Assembly: GCA_963575745.1 (NCBI GenBank)
Contig: CAUYUJ010000676.1
Span: forward strand, 1 to 64,000
Length of the DNA: 64,000 nucleotides
Source: Prorocentrum cordatum
Lineage: Eukaryota; Sar; Dinophyceae; Prorocentrales; Prorocentraceae
Direction of reading: 5' to 3'
Position 1 is the stretch's first letter. Each line of letters starts with the position of its first letter. This document shows, in pieces, positions 12,060 to 21,948 of this stretch. A model generated the notes under the pieces. It was not told the origin of the DNA, made no database searches, and saw only the letters and a program-made list of their open reading frames with translations. A program made the translations under genes and the position numbers.

Positions 12060-12255
12060 GGCGACTCGGCTTTGTGAATTCAAAAAACTCGTTTCTGAAT
12101 TCAGCAAACTTGTTATTGAATTCAACAAGCAGTTTTTTAATTCAGAAGCCTGATTTTTGAATTCAGCATCAAGTTGTGTAACTCAAAAGCCATTTTTTGA
12201 ATTAAAAAACTATTTTTTTTGAATTCAAAAACCAGTTTTTGAATTCAAGAGCCCG
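12060..12255. repeat. AT-rich minisatellite with GAATTC in each unit
   Basis: About seven units of roughly 24-30 bp, each centred on a GAATTC (or AATTC) core flanked by A and T runs. The composition contrasts sharply with its GC-rich neighbours, and each unit is close to palindromic. Confidence 0.85.
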
Positions 12256-12319
12256 AAGGAGATGACTGCAGCCAGGCGAACCCCAGCGGGGGTGTCAGAC
12301 ACCCCGGCGCCGATGCGAC

Positions 12320-12665
12320 CCGTGGGCGCCCAGGACCCCCGACGCCATGATTCTTTCACGGCGCCGGGCCCCAGAGGTCTGGACCCCTTCCCGGGGACCA
12401 GCGTCTCCTCCTGGGAGGTTTTGTTGACGGCCCCGAGGCCCGCCCCTGGAGGCCGAACAGAAATTGAAAACCTCCCGTCGCGACTTGTTCACAACGTCGA
12501 TTTTTTCACGACGTCGACCCCCGACGCCGTGATTGTCTCACAGCGTCGAAGACCAGAGGTCTCGACTCCTTCTCCGAGACCCGCTTGTCATCCCGAGTCG
12601 TTTCTTCGGACGGCCCCGAGGCCTGGCGGAGGGGCCCTGCGGTGGCCGGAGGCCGAAAGTCTAGC
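12320..12665. repeat. Tandem pair of the CCCCCGACG(T/C)CGTGATT repeat family
   Basis: Two adjacent related copies (about 12334-12475 and 12505-12665). Each starts near ACCCCCGACGCC, has a CCCCAGAGGTCT-like middle, a GACGGCCCCGAGGCC motif and ends in a GGAGGCCG(A) motif. Other copies are at 20580-20720 and 27169-27330. Confidence 0.7.
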
Positions 12666-13084
12666 GAAGAGAAGCACCCGCCAAGAATCTTGGGCACATC
12701 GCGAGGGGATCTGCGGAGATACAAATCCCAGGACTCCTCATATTGAGGGATGAAAAAGAAGCCCTACCCTGGATTACAAGTAACTGGTCTGTAAACCTCC
12801 AGGGGACTCCCAAAGCCTAGAGAGCCGCCAGGACGCCGCACATCACGCAGGGTTCACCCCGTCAGTCCACAGGAGGTTCAACGCAACGCGCCTCGTAAAC
12901 AGGGTAGGTGCGTTTTTTTGTGCCCTTGACATCTGTTCACATACGTTCTAAAGTTTCGTCTTCTCCCCACTTCCCATATTTTTCCCAACCGTCCTGTGTT
13001 GTCGGGTCCTCGTTTTGACGAGACAGCGCTCCGCGTCACCTCCTCACCCCTCACCCCTCCTCCCCATCCTTACCTCTGCCCTCC
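12666..13084. other. Spacer, nothing recognised
   Basis: Mixed sequence with T-rich patches near 12900-13000. No gene or repeat that I can support. Confidence 0.4.
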
Positions 13085-13690
13085 GCATGTCCCTTCTGGC
13101 ACACCCCTCACACGGTGGGAGCTCCACCGAAGGCCCCAGTGGCCGCGTCCGCATGCGCCCTACCCGCCACCGCCTGCTCATTTCGGCACACCCCTCACAC
13201 GGCTCGTGGCCCCAAAAGGGAGCTCCACGGGAGGCCCCAAAGGCCGCGTCCGCATGCGCCTTCCCCGCCCACCGCATGCTCATTTCGGCACACCCCTCAC
13301 ACGGTGCATGGCCGCATAGGGAGCTCCAAGGAACACCCCAATGGCCGCGTCGGCATGCGCCCTCCCCGCCCACCGCATAATCATTTCGGCACACCACTCA
13401 CACGGTTCATGGCCGCATAAGGAGCTCCACCGAAGGCTCCAGTGGGAAGGTCGCATGACACCACCGCGCCCAATCCGGCACACCCCTTACACCGTTCGTG
13501 GCCCCATAGGGAGTTCCGCCGAAGGCTCCAGTGGGAGGGTTCGTATGGCACCACCGCACCCAATTCGATACGTCCCCTCACACGGTTCGTGGCCCCAGAG
13601 GATGCAGGCTCCAGTGGGAGGGTTCGCATGGCACCACCGCGCCCAATTCGGCACGCCCCTCACACGGTTCGTGGTTCCATAAAGAGCACC
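13085..13690 (+). repeat. Minisatellite of ~80-90-bp units
   Basis: About seven degenerate units, each with CACCCCTCACACGG, a GGGAGCTCCACCGAAGGC-like motif and CCGCGTCCGCATGCGCC or its derivative GGGTTCGCATGGCACCAC. The last three units have switched to the second derivative, showing local homogenisation of subtypes. Confidence 0.9.
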
Positions 13691-13739
13691 ACCGAAAGCG
13701 GTACCCACGATGCGGCACTCGTAGCTGCATATGGTTGGG

Positions 13740-13848
13740 TCTTTCGTCAGGCTAATTTCAAATATTTCCTGGGAGTCGACGATGAATGTTGCTTGTTTTT
13801 TGTCCCTCCTAAGTCGGGTTCCCTGAAGGTCGCAGGTTATAGCATTCG
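13740..13848. repeat. Dispersed repeat shared with ~20985-21055
   Basis: TTTCAAATATTTCCTGGGAGTCGACGATGAATGTTGC...GTCCCTCCTAAGTC (quoted in part) corresponds to a collinear stretch at 20985-21055 with CGACGATGACTTGTGTC and TTGTCCCTCCTGAGTC. Not coding by eye. Confidence 0.6.
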
Positions 13849-13997
13849 GTCGGGCGTGTCCTCCGAAAGGCGGATTTTGGACAAGCAAAAACATGTTCAA
13901 ACAATTATCAACAATGAGCAACATATGTAGGAAAATCGTCCCCAGACAATTGTTTGACTATTGTTGGATATTCGTTCTGTAGAGGGACATGCCCGAC
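13849..13997. mobile_element. MITE family 'GTCGGGCATG', copy 1 (149 bp)
   Basis: It begins GTCGGGCGTGTCCTCC and ends TGTAGAGGGACATGCCCGAC, the reverse complement of the family 5' end. The interior is AT-rich with ATTGTTTGACTATTGTTGGA. Three further copies lie at 23367-23531, 36247-36380 and 57576-57732. Confidence 0.85.
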
Positions 13998-14180
13998 TTA
14001 ATTATAGCAAGAGGCCAAGTCGGGGGAAGTCGAACCGACGCCAATCGGCGGGCCAGCACGCCTGCGCTCCGGGATCGGAGGAATTTTCGAGGTCGACTCG
14101 AGTCAAAATTGGAAGACATCGGAGAATCGAACCGAATCGAGCTGGAGGAGCTGAAACGAGGCCTGATGAGTATCGTTGAA
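13998..14180. repeat. Dispersed repeat 'AATCGGCGG', copy 1
   Basis: GGCCAAGTCGGGGGAAGTCG followed by ATCGGCGGGCCAGCA and a run of GAATCG motifs. Related copies lie at 14880-15080, 46780-46995 and 58318-58530. Confidence 0.6.
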
Positions 14181-14537
14181 TCGATGCCCATCCCCAGCGG
14201 CGTGGCCTGGGCCCCACTGGCCGATTTACCCCCCTAGATGGGGATATAGGCCGTTCCCTTCGGGTTTCGAGGGGTGCATCCCCAACTGGGGGGGGAAATT
14301 TGGAGGGGGTCTCGAAGGGGGTAGGGATGGGCATGGGGATTGGTTAAACGATGCCGACCTGAGCAGGAGGCCGCGTCCTTGAGACCCGCCTCGGCCGCGA
14401 TGTCGCGGCTGCGGGCGAGCCGCGCCCTCCGCACGCGGAGATAGGGCCCGGCCTCTGCAGGGGGGGGGGCACACCGGCCATGGGCAAGGCAGGCGCCGCG
14501 GGGCAGGGCGAGCCCCCGGACAACAAGCGATCTACGT

Positions 14538-14640
14538 CCTCCTCCTCATCCTCCTCCTCCTCCTTCTCCTCCTCCTCCGCCTCTGCCTCTTTCTCCTCCT
14601 CCTTCTCATCCTCCGCCTCCTCCTCCGCCTGCATCGCCGC
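14538..14640 (+). repeat. (TCC)n tract
   Basis: Short compound TCC/TCTCC microsatellite on the plus strand. Confidence 0.85.
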
Positions 14641-14689
14641 ATGCCCATCACCTCTCTAACAGGGCATACGTCGATCCCGATTCCAAGCT

Positions 14690-14880
14690 TCGTGGGGCTT
14701 GCGAATGGAACAAGGATTTGGGGACCTACCCTGGGATAGAGGATGGGGGGGGAGTCCACACTCGATAGGGGGTGCGACCGAATCGCCCCCAAGGGGTGTA
14801 CCCCAGGGTTTCCTCCTTTCTCTGAGCGGCCAAACTGTTCGGGCGAGACTCGGGAAGAGGGGGTGAAAAATCAACTGCGA
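14690..14880. repeat. Dispersed repeat, CCCTGGGAT...GGGGTGTA family, copy 1
   Basis: Contains CCCTGGGATAGAGGATGGGG, CCCCAAGGGGTGTACCCCAG and CTGAGCGGCCAAACTG. Collinear with 35770-35970, which has CCCTTGGGGTGTATCCCATT and CTGAGGGGCCAAAATTGTCG. Confidence 0.7.
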
Positions 14881-15080
14881 CCCAGAAACGAGTCGATAAG
14901 TCGGATCGGCAATCGAAATGCTTCGGATCGGCGGAAATCTGCAGCCAAGTCGGGAGAAGTCGCACCAGCGGAAATCGGCAGGCCAATGGACCTTCACAGA
15001 AATATGAACCCACATAGGAATCCGAGGCCGAAGCGAATGGGAATCGGAATCGAAAACCATCGAAATTGGGGAAGCCACAA
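14880..15080. repeat. Dispersed repeat 'AATCGGCGG', copy 2
   Basis: TCGGATCGGCGGAAATCTGC, AAGTCGGGAGAAGTCG and a GGAATCGGAATCG tail. The same order of motifs is seen at 46780-46995. Confidence 0.75.
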
Positions 15081-15223
15081 GGTACCAATACCGCTACTCC
15101 CTGGACCTCTCCCAGGGTGCGTTCTGACCCGGACTTCGAGGCGACTCCGGCGTTGGCGACGACGGCCTCCCAGGAGGCCCAAAGAGAGGTTTAAAGCTGG
15201 TGATGGGTGGCGGTATGGTCACC
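15081..15223. mobile_element. MITE-like element 'GGTACCGATACC', copy 1
   Basis: The left end GGTACCAATACCGCTACTCC and right end GGTATGGTCACC are near inverted repeats. The interior has CTTCGAGGCGACTCC and CCCAGGAGGCCCAAA. Copies lie at 44615-44754 and 56680-56824. Confidence 0.7.
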
Positions 15224-15443
15224 TTGTTTCCTCCTCTGGGACATCGAACCCAATCGAATCGGAGGAATCGAAAGGAACCCTGCAGCGTGGGCGGCCGAGA
15301 GGAGGGGCGGTCCGCGAGGGGTCGTGCGGAGGGGCAGCCTGCGGTGGGACCACCGCCCGCCCTGGGCAGGGGTAGCTGGGGGCGGGGCGGCCTAGAGGGG
15401 GGGGCTTACGCGAGGGTCGTGCTGAGGGGCATCGATGGATGGG

Positions 15444-15570
15444 GAGGAGGAGGAGGAGGAGGAGGAGGAGGAGGAGGAGGAGAAGGAGGAGGAGGAGGGG
15501 GAGGAGGAGGAGGAGGAGGAGGAGGAAGAGGAGGAGGAGGTCGAGGAGGACCAAGGCGAGGACTAGGAGG
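15444..15570 (+). repeat. (GGA)n tract
   Basis: Purine microsatellite of AGG/GGA units on the plus strand. Confidence 0.9.
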
Positions 15571-15825
15571 AGAAGGGGGAGAAGGATGGGGTGAACGGCT
15601 CGGGGGGAGGAATTGGGGCGGGAAACATCGACCTGCAGTCGGCGATGCATCGCTGATAGATCGACCGTGGGCTCCCGACAACAGATCCGCACGTTCTGGG
15701 GTTCGGTCAGGGACTGCGGGGGCGGCCGGGAGGGAGGACGTCCACGAGGGTCGTGCTGAGGAGCATCGACATCTTAGGAAGCAACTCGAGGGAGTTGCCT
15801 CCCAAACCATATTGCTGGCTCTTGC

Positions 15826-15955
15826 GGATCGAGGCCGATCGACGCTAACCGACGCCAAATCGGCGCTAGTCGGTGCTAGTCGAAGCTAAATCGGCGCTAG
15901 ATCATCGATTACCAAACGCTTAATCGACGGTGGTGCGCTCTAAAGACGGAATTAC
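15826..15955. repeat. Dispersed repeat family 'CGACGC', copy 2
   Basis: GATCGACGCTAACCGACGCC and AAATCGGCGCTAG motifs are followed by ATCGATTACCAAACGCT and GGTGCGCTCTAAAGACGG, collinear with 9289-9445 and 43600-43760. Confidence 0.75.
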
Positions 15956-16364
15956 CTAAGGATAGGGGGGCCAGTTCGGGAAGGGGAAGCATCGCGGAAC
16001 ATCGACATGAGGCTGTTCTTCGTTCTACTCAAGCAAATTTCGGGAGCGGCAAAAATGGGGGTGTCCAAGAGGGGGGGGTGCAAATCATGACCGGCGGCAT
16101 GTGCGCGGCCCAGCGGGGGGGGGCAGGGACGTAATGAAATAAGAAGAGGCGCCATGAAATCTGGGGAGATCTCATGGCCCCCACCATGATATCCCCCCCC
16201 CTAGTCATCACCCCCCTCGTTTCCGCCCCAAACAATTTACTCGCATGGCATTCCCCAAGAACCCCGCCGCCTTTCCCAAGAACCCCGGGGCCAGAGAGGC
16301 GTGCAGGTGAGTCCGGACTTGCATGAAGTCCAGATTTCCCGTCGGGCCTCACAAGGCCCACCCC

Positions 16365-16630
16365 CCCAACTCCATGCGAGTACAGTCAAACCTAGGACAG
16401 ACGAATCTCTTTCAAGAACATGGGACCCTCCGCTGGCCCAAACTCAAGAGCACTCGAGGGTGCCATTCCCCACAATGCACAAGAACATCCGACACACACA
16501 CATGAAGAACAGTAGGGTGCCCTCCCAAGCGTTGAACATAGATTGGGTTCCGTTCGCCCCCCAAGTAGGAAAGAAAATGTGAAGCCACTCGATCACTGAA
16601 GTATGAAGGCGCTTGAAGTAGATTGAACAT
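16365..16630. repeat. Dispersed repeat, GACCTAGGACAGA family, copy 2
   Basis: CAGTCAAACCTAGGACAGAC is followed by GGGACCCTCCGCTGGCC and GAGGGTGCC motifs. The order matches 11810-12040. The tail (CCACTCGATCACTGA) also matches 17218-17235. Confidence 0.65.
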
Positions 16631-17640
16631 CCCAGGATACCTAAGATGGCTACAAAGAGCCCATGTGCTAGCTCGCCTTGCAGTCTGCGTCAGGATGAGC
16701 CAGGAGAACAGGAGGAGCGGGGGGCGAACAAGGGCGAGGGGTGCGGCGGAACTCAACTTCACCTGCACTCTTTAACAGCGACCGTCTCCTCGTCCATTCC
16801 TCTTCCTCGTCGTGCTCAACGCCTACCTTCTTCCTGCGAGATCCTCTCACCACCCCTCCCCCTCCGCGGAGGACGAGGAGGGGATGGAGAGAACCACGGG
16901 ATATCGTACGGCAACTAGCGGATGCCGTCAGCGATAACAATGGGGTTCAGAATCACCGTTGTCGTAATGATGCGCGTGAGGGAGAAGGGCGATGGATGGG
17001 GAACATGATGAGGGCGGGAGATGCGGAATGCGTTCGGTGAGGAGGTGGAAGAGGGATGATGATGACGAATATGAAGATGAGCCACAGAAGGAGAGGATGT
17101 GTGAAGAGGGATACCCATTGGTCGACCCATTGGTCGGAGGAGGTAGGCAGAATCATGACGTGGGGAAATATGGGGCTCCCGCCAGCCCCCCGGAAGAGGA
17201 GGAAGGAAGAGGAACCACTCGATAACTGACAAGGGAAGGCACCTGAAGCAAAGCGGGATCTGATACTCCAAAAAAATGCCGGCTTTCAACGACCCACGGG
17301 TACAGTCGGGCCGCTGAAAGAGGGAACGCTGAACAAGGAGCGAAGCCCCTTCCTGGCCCTGCAAGCGCCTCCGTGCCCCAGGAGGGCAAGAGGAGCAGTA
17401 CTGGAGGAACCTAAGGAACATCGAGTCCCTTCCGAACCCAAGCTGTTTCTTATTTCAACGTCTTAACTGTAACATCGTGCAACAGAGCTCGACCAGAGCC
17501 GCGGGCACCATTTTTCTGCGGCGTGCTTCGAGCCGGTTCGATCCGTGACGGTCCTGGGGCCCGGGAGGCAAGGCAGAACCGCCCTCTGTGGACAAGACCG
17601 GGACGCCAGGCTCCTGGGGAAGGCTGAAGGGGCCCTGGGA
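16631..17640. other. 1-kb stretch without a gene I can support
   Basis: Mixed sequence with short repeat fragments, including a partial match to the 16580 region at 17210-17275. Open frames exist on both strands but none shows a recognisable domain or a clear coding signature. Confidence 0.35.
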
Positions 17641-17796
17641 CACACAAAGAAGGACACACAGATAAAAATATTCCCCCTCTCTGCTTATCTGTTCTCCCTG
17701 CCGTGCCACCCCGCCTCCCCCACGGCACGCCTTCATCACCACCCGCAGCTGGTTCGGCGGCTGCGGCGTGCGGAACGCAGCCCGTGGGCGCCTGCC

Positions 17797-18095
17797 CCGC
17801 GCGCGCGCGCTCTCCGTCGGAGGAATGGCGCGCGCGCGCGCGTGCGTGCGTGCGTGCGTGCGTGCGTGTGTAGAGGTGTGTGTGTGTGTGTGCGTGTGCG
17901 TGTGTGCGTGTGTGGGTGTGCGTGCGTGTGTGGGTGTGCGTGCGTGTGTGCGTGCGTGTGTGCGTGCGTGTGTGTGTGTGTGTGTGTGTGCATGTGCATG
18001 TGTGTGTGTGGGTGTGTGTGTGTGTGTGTGTGCGTGGGTGGGTGGGTGGGTGGGTGGGTGCGTGCGTGCGCGCGCGCGTGCGTGCGTGCATGCGC
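17797..18095. repeat. Alternating (CG)n/(GTGC)n/(TG)n tract
   Basis: About 300 bp of alternating purine-pyrimidine sequence: GCGCGCGCGC blocks, GTGCGTGC runs, TGTG runs and GTGG runs. Left-handed Z-DNA is the expected property of such a tract. His/Thr- or Cys/Val-rich frames here are artefacts. Confidence 0.95.
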
Positions 18096-18129
18096 GGGGG
18101 GGGCTCCTCCTCCTTCCAGGGAGCCCACA

Positions 18130-18290
18130 AAAAGACGTACGAGCCCAGCTATTTACATGAACGTGGCCCCCCGATCCGTGAGACGGGCCGCGTGATACGA
18201 ACATTCGGGCAGCGCGCACTCTTGAAACCAGCGTGGATTTGATTCATGTGCGTGTACGTCCTTCCTTCGCTCCTGACCTTCGCCGTCCTT
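18130..18290. repeat. Dispersed repeat ending GTACGTCCTTCCTTCGCTC, copy 1
   Basis: A degenerate match to 42395-42570. Shared features are a GGGAGCCCAC start, the order of GATACGAACATTCG-like and GCGCGCACTC-like motifs, and the ending CGTCCTTCCTTCGCTC. Confidence 0.55.
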
Positions 18291-18379
18291 ACCTAAAGCG
18301 GAAAACAAGCGGCAGGAGCATACACGATCGGACCTCCACGCGGCTTCCTGGCATCGGCGCTGACTCCTGATCCTCCAGC

Positions 18380-18530
18380 AGTTCCGAGCGGACTTCTTAG
18401 ATCGGCGCTGGACCCTTCTCACTGGCGCGGGGGGGCGCGCCAAGTGCGGCACTGGAGGCACCGCCAAGGGTTTCCGGCGAGCAGGTTCACGAAATCCGCG
18501 CGGACGTCCGAAACATGAGGTTTATGTCGG
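18380..18530. repeat. GC-rich inverted-repeat family 'GATCCAAGAAATCCGCGCGG', copy 1
   Basis: The left arm GAGCGGACTTCTTAGATCGG pairs imperfectly with the right arm GAAATCCGCGCGGACGTCC. The loop has GGAGGCACCGCCAAGG. The family recurs at 20750, 23640, 27572, 39386, 42900 and 47165. Confidence 0.65.
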
Positions 18531-18690
18531 TGTGTCTCGTCTACCTCCGCCCTCTTTCTCCCTTTTCATCCTCCTTCTCCCTCCTGTTCCCCGCTCTCCC
18601 TTCTCCTCCTCTTCCTTCTCCCTGCGTTTCCTCCTCCTCCTCCTGCTCCTCTTCCTCCCCCTCCTCCATCCAGCTCTTTGGCCACATCCG
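18531..18690 (+). repeat. Pyrimidine-rich (TCC)n tract
   Basis: CTCC/TTCC-rich low-complexity sequence on the plus strand. Confidence 0.75.
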
Positions 18691-19545
18691 CAAGATCCAT
18701 TAAATACACATGCTTCTGCGGGACGAACCTGAACCCACAAGACATTGCGTTGTTTCCCAGCAGGAGCGGGCCCGACTTGATACGTTCATAGAACACAGAA
18801 GCAGGCCGGCAATGTCGCAGGGGCAAACGAGGACTCGGTGAGGTCTCTGAGGCAGCGGGGCAAAGGTCACCACGATGTGGGACACAGGCCTCAAGCAACG
18901 AGACTAGCGGTGCTTCCGATGGTCGGGATCCTCTTGGCAATCCCCCCTCGTCTCAAACGACTGCGCGTCAACTGCCGTCACCTGCGCGCAACGCCTGGCC
19001 GACAGGCTTGCGAGACCGTGGCACACAGACTCTGCAGGACTCTGGGGCGGTCTGGGAGGGCCACGATGCGAGCAGCGACAACTGACGAGGATGCGAACAC
19101 CCAAGCAGCATGGATACCAGTAGGAATCGAGGGGTGCGAGGGGGTGCGAGGTAGGAGTCCCACCGGCCCTTTTATGGCGCGAAATGGGTTGGCAAGCTTC
19201 CTCTTCTTTTTTGTGCCCGGACAGAACACCTGGGCGACACAACCCGAAAACGAGGTGCGCAAGGCGCCTGCACGGATTCACACGCAGTCGGACCTCGCAA
19301 CATGAACGGCGGCACAGACCCGCCCCAGGCCTCACGTCTGCGCCGCCGTTGCGAGCGCACTCGAGATGCCACCCCATGCGAGCTTCGTCTTCCACCCTCC
19401 CTTCTTCCCCTTCGGGCCGAGGGTTTCGCTCCTCCCCTCTACACCTACCCCCTGGACCTGGAGGGGGGGGTGGCGGCGCGTCAGAGCGTCCACAACGGCC
19501 TCGGCGAGAAGGCACTAATCATTGATTGATTTGACTCAGGTTGTG
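18691..19545. other. 850-bp stretch, no gene supported
   Basis: Non-repetitive sequence. Frames on both strands remain open for up to ~150-200 codons, but none has a domain or bias that I can recognise. Confidence 0.3.
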
Positions 19546-19616
19546 GGCCAAGCTTCGGGCATGCTAATTGGACCCCCCTTCTTTGGTCGCTCACGTCTGA
19601 GATGACCCAGCGATGG

Positions 19617-19860
19617 CACCCGAGGCTCCCAAGAGTGTCCCAAGAGGGCCCCAAGAGGTGTCCAGGAGGCCCCGCGAGGCCCCCAAGATGCCCGCAAGAG
19701 GCTCCAAAAGGGCCCCGAGGAGGCCCCGAGAGGCATCCCGAGGCACCCAAGATGCTTCAAGAGGCCCCCGCGGCCGCCAAGAAAACCCCAAGATGCCCCA
19801 AGAGACCCACAAGGAGCTCTCCAGAGACATCCGAAGAGACTCCGATGAACATGCAAGAGG
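19617..19860 (+). repeat. Short-period minisatellite (CCCAAGAGGCCCC-like, ~12-15 bp)
   Basis: Many degenerate copies of CCAAGAGGC(C)CC/GAGGCCCCGAGAGG. The Pro/Arg/Glu-rich frames follow from the repeat. Confidence 0.85.
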
Positions 19861-20022
19861 TCTCCTGCAGTTCTGTTCGCCCTCCTCCTCTTTCTGTCAT
19901 CTATCCGCCTTATCCTCCGCCTCCCTCCTCCCTGCTCCCTCCTCCCAATCGTCGTCTTCTTCCTCCTCCTCATCCTCCGCCTCCTGCTCCTCCTCTGGAT
20001 CCTCCTCCACCCTCCCCCTCTT
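19861..20022 (+). repeat. Pyrimidine-rich (TCC)n tract
   Basis: Compound TCC/TCCGCC low-complexity run. Confidence 0.75.
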
Positions 20023-20579
20023 AAGGTAAGACAACTTCCCAGCCAGTATTCCGCTGCGTGCTCCCCCACATGCCTGATTAGGGCAACTCGCCCGGGCGTC
20101 GCTTCTGGCTGGGCTGGTGGGGCTACGCGAAACGTTTAGAAACGATAAATCATCAATGTCCAGGACCCAGGAAGCAGTGGACAGGGATAATTACTGCTGG
20201 GCCCCCAAGTGGCCAGAGCACATCCATGCTCATTGCGTCCTGGGTCCTGGAACATCGGGTGGGGAGTATTCAACGAGGGCGGACTCGAAAAGCATCGCTC
20301 TGGACGACCCCTGGAAGCAAAAACTTGTTAGCCTACAGGCCCTGGAGGTGGTGGCCCCGCAAGACTGTCGGGCGGAACTGGCAGTTCCACTGCCCCGCGT
20401 GCATCAGAGCTGGGCGCGACCCCCCGCGCCCACGTGACCCAGCTCCGTGCGCTCTCTCTCCCAAGCCCTCCCCCTCCAGGGCACGAGCTCGAGCGCGCCG
20501 ACCGCACACAGCCAGAGCCCACTAGTCGGCTGGGACGGACGGGTGTCGCCGCCGCAGCCGCGTCGCCGCCGCCGCCGCC

Positions 20580-20720
20580 GCAGACCCCCGACGTCGTGAT
20601 TTTTGTCACAACGTCGGCCCCCAGGGGTCTCGACCCCTTCCCTGGGACCGCTTTAGCGGCCTGAATCTTTTTGTTGACGGCCCCGAGGCCGGGGAAGAGC
20701 CCCCGGAGGCCGGAAATGGG
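20580..20720. repeat. CCCCCGACGTCGTGATT repeat family
   Basis: ACCCCCGACGTCGTGATTTT, CACAACGTCGGCCCCCAGG and GACGGCCCCGAGGCCGG in the same order as the 12.3-12.7 kb pair and 27169-27330. The ACGTCGTGA...TCACAACGT segment is itself a small inverted repeat. Confidence 0.7.
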
Positions 20721-20749
20721 GAGGATCGAACAAGAAAAAACGCCGTAGA

Positions 20750-20867
20750 CATAAACTTTTGGCGCTCCGCGCGAACTTCTTGGATCTGCGCAGGCGGCGC
20801 CGGGGGCGCCGCCAGGGGGGTCCAGCACGGATCCAAGAAATCCGCGCGGAGCGCCGAAGAGTTTATG
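20750..20867. mobile_element. GC-rich inverted-repeat element, near-perfect palindrome (copy 2)
   Basis: This is the clearest member of the family. The left arm starts CATAAACTTTTGGCGCTCCG and continues through CTTCTTGGATCTGC. The right arm ends CGGAGCGCCGAAGAGTTTATG and contains GATCCAAGAAATCCGCGCGG. The arms are about 42-47 bp and the central part contains GGCGCCGGGGGCGCCGCC. No coding capacity, so MITE/foldback-like. Confidence 0.8.
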
Positions 20868-21099
20868 TTCATGGCGTTTGTCTTTGAAGAGACCCAAGGA
20901 CACACAAATAAGTACACACACAAATACAACTATTCCCCATATTTTCCAATATTTTGGGGGTTTTCGTATTCCCCTCCGCTTCCCATATTTTCCAATATTT
21001 TCTGGGGAATCGACGATGACTTGTGTCTGTTTGTTGTTGTCCCTCCTGAGTCTTCTTCGAGACAGAGCCTCCCGTCGTGACTCTGTCACAGCGCGAGGG

Positions 21100-21330
21100 G
21101 GTCCGGGGCCGCAGATCCGCGCCGCCGCAGCCGCCGCCGCCGCGCCGCCTGGCGCCCCGGGCGCCCGGCGGCCCCGCGGCCGGCGCCTCGCTGGCGAGCA
21201 CCTGGGGGGGGGGGGCGGGGGGGCGGGGCCGCGCGCCCTCTCCGCCGCGCGCTGCGGCCCGAGGCGCGGCGCTCGGTGCCGCCGCGCGGTGCAGAGCCCG
21301 CGCCCCCCGAGGAGCTCGGGGGGCGCGCAG
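21100..21330. other. Extremely GC-rich island
   Basis: About 230 bp of nearly pure G and C with runs of CGCC and a G13-type run. It resembles GC-rich exons of some dinoflagellate genes, but frames are open everywhere for compositional reasons and I cannot identify a product. Confidence 0.4.
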
Positions 21331-21337
21331 ACAGTCA

Positions 21338-21520
21338 TTGGCGATCCGTGGATTCGGCGCGCGCGTCGCCAAATCCACGGATCGGGGCATGTGCCCTCCC
21401 CAACGTGCGGCCGGTGCCGCCTCGCTCGGCGGCGGACATGCGCGATTGCCCGTGGAAGCGGGGCCCGTCGCTGATCCACGCCCCCTTGAGCCATGTTTGC
21501 GATCGCCTGCGGAGCGGCCT
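21338..21520. repeat. Dispersed repeat 'GCCGCCTCGCTCGGCGGCGG', copy 1
   Basis: Contains GCGATCCGTGGATT, GCCGCCTCGCTCGGCGGCGG and CATGTTTGCGATCGCCTG in order. Collinear copies at 44945-45130 and 57775-57960. Confidence 0.8.
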
Positions 21521-21739
21521 CCTCTGCTGAAAAGCCCCCCCTTCCAGCAATTGTTTGACGTCGCGGCGCGGCAAGAACAGGTCGCTCGCGCGCGTCCGAG
21601 CGAGACCCGGACACGGAATCGCGAATTGACCCCCTGCGCGGCCGCCCCCTCTGCTCCTCCCCTTTTTGGCCACCCCAGAGGCCGCCAAGGTAGCCTCAAG
21701 CAAGACAACTCCTAAAGCCCCCCAAAAGGGCTCAATGAG

Positions 21740-21820
21740 GACTCCTGCTCCTCCTCCTCCTCCTCCTCGTCCTCGTATTTCCTCCCACTCCTCCTGTTCT
21801 CTCTCTCTCTCTCTTTCTGC
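21740..21820 (+). repeat. (TCC)n/(TC)n microsatellite
   Basis: CTCCTCCTCC run followed by a CTCTCTCTCT run. Confidence 0.85.
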
Positions 21821-21948
21821 CTCCTCCAAGTGTTCCCCCAAGGGGTTCCACAATGGCCAGGGGAGCACATAGCCCTATGGCCTAGCCAGATGTTGGCCCA
21901 ACGTTTGGCCACATAAGCGTTACCAGACTTGAAGGGGGCGGCAGTGGT

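Noticed and set aside
12060-12255. Dinoflagellate spliced-leader gene cluster
   Set aside because: Small AT-rich repeats contain GCCATTTTTTG-like sequence, but the 22-nt spliced-leader sequence is not present here or elsewhere by eye.
17500-17560. tRNA-like T-loop (GGTTCGATCC) near 17527, and a similar motif near 46202
   Set aside because: Flanking bases do not form the T stem, and no acceptor or anticodon arms can be drawn.
17450-18242. His/Thr-rich and Cys/Val-rich frames of up to ~250 codons
   Set aside because: Translations of the (TG)n/(GTGC)n tract and its flanks.
20328-21708. Minus-strand frame of ~430 codons in GC-rich sequence
   Set aside because: Runs through three recognisable dispersed repeats and a GC island. 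It is open because of composition, and the parts that look protein-like also appear in the other copies of those repeats in other frames.
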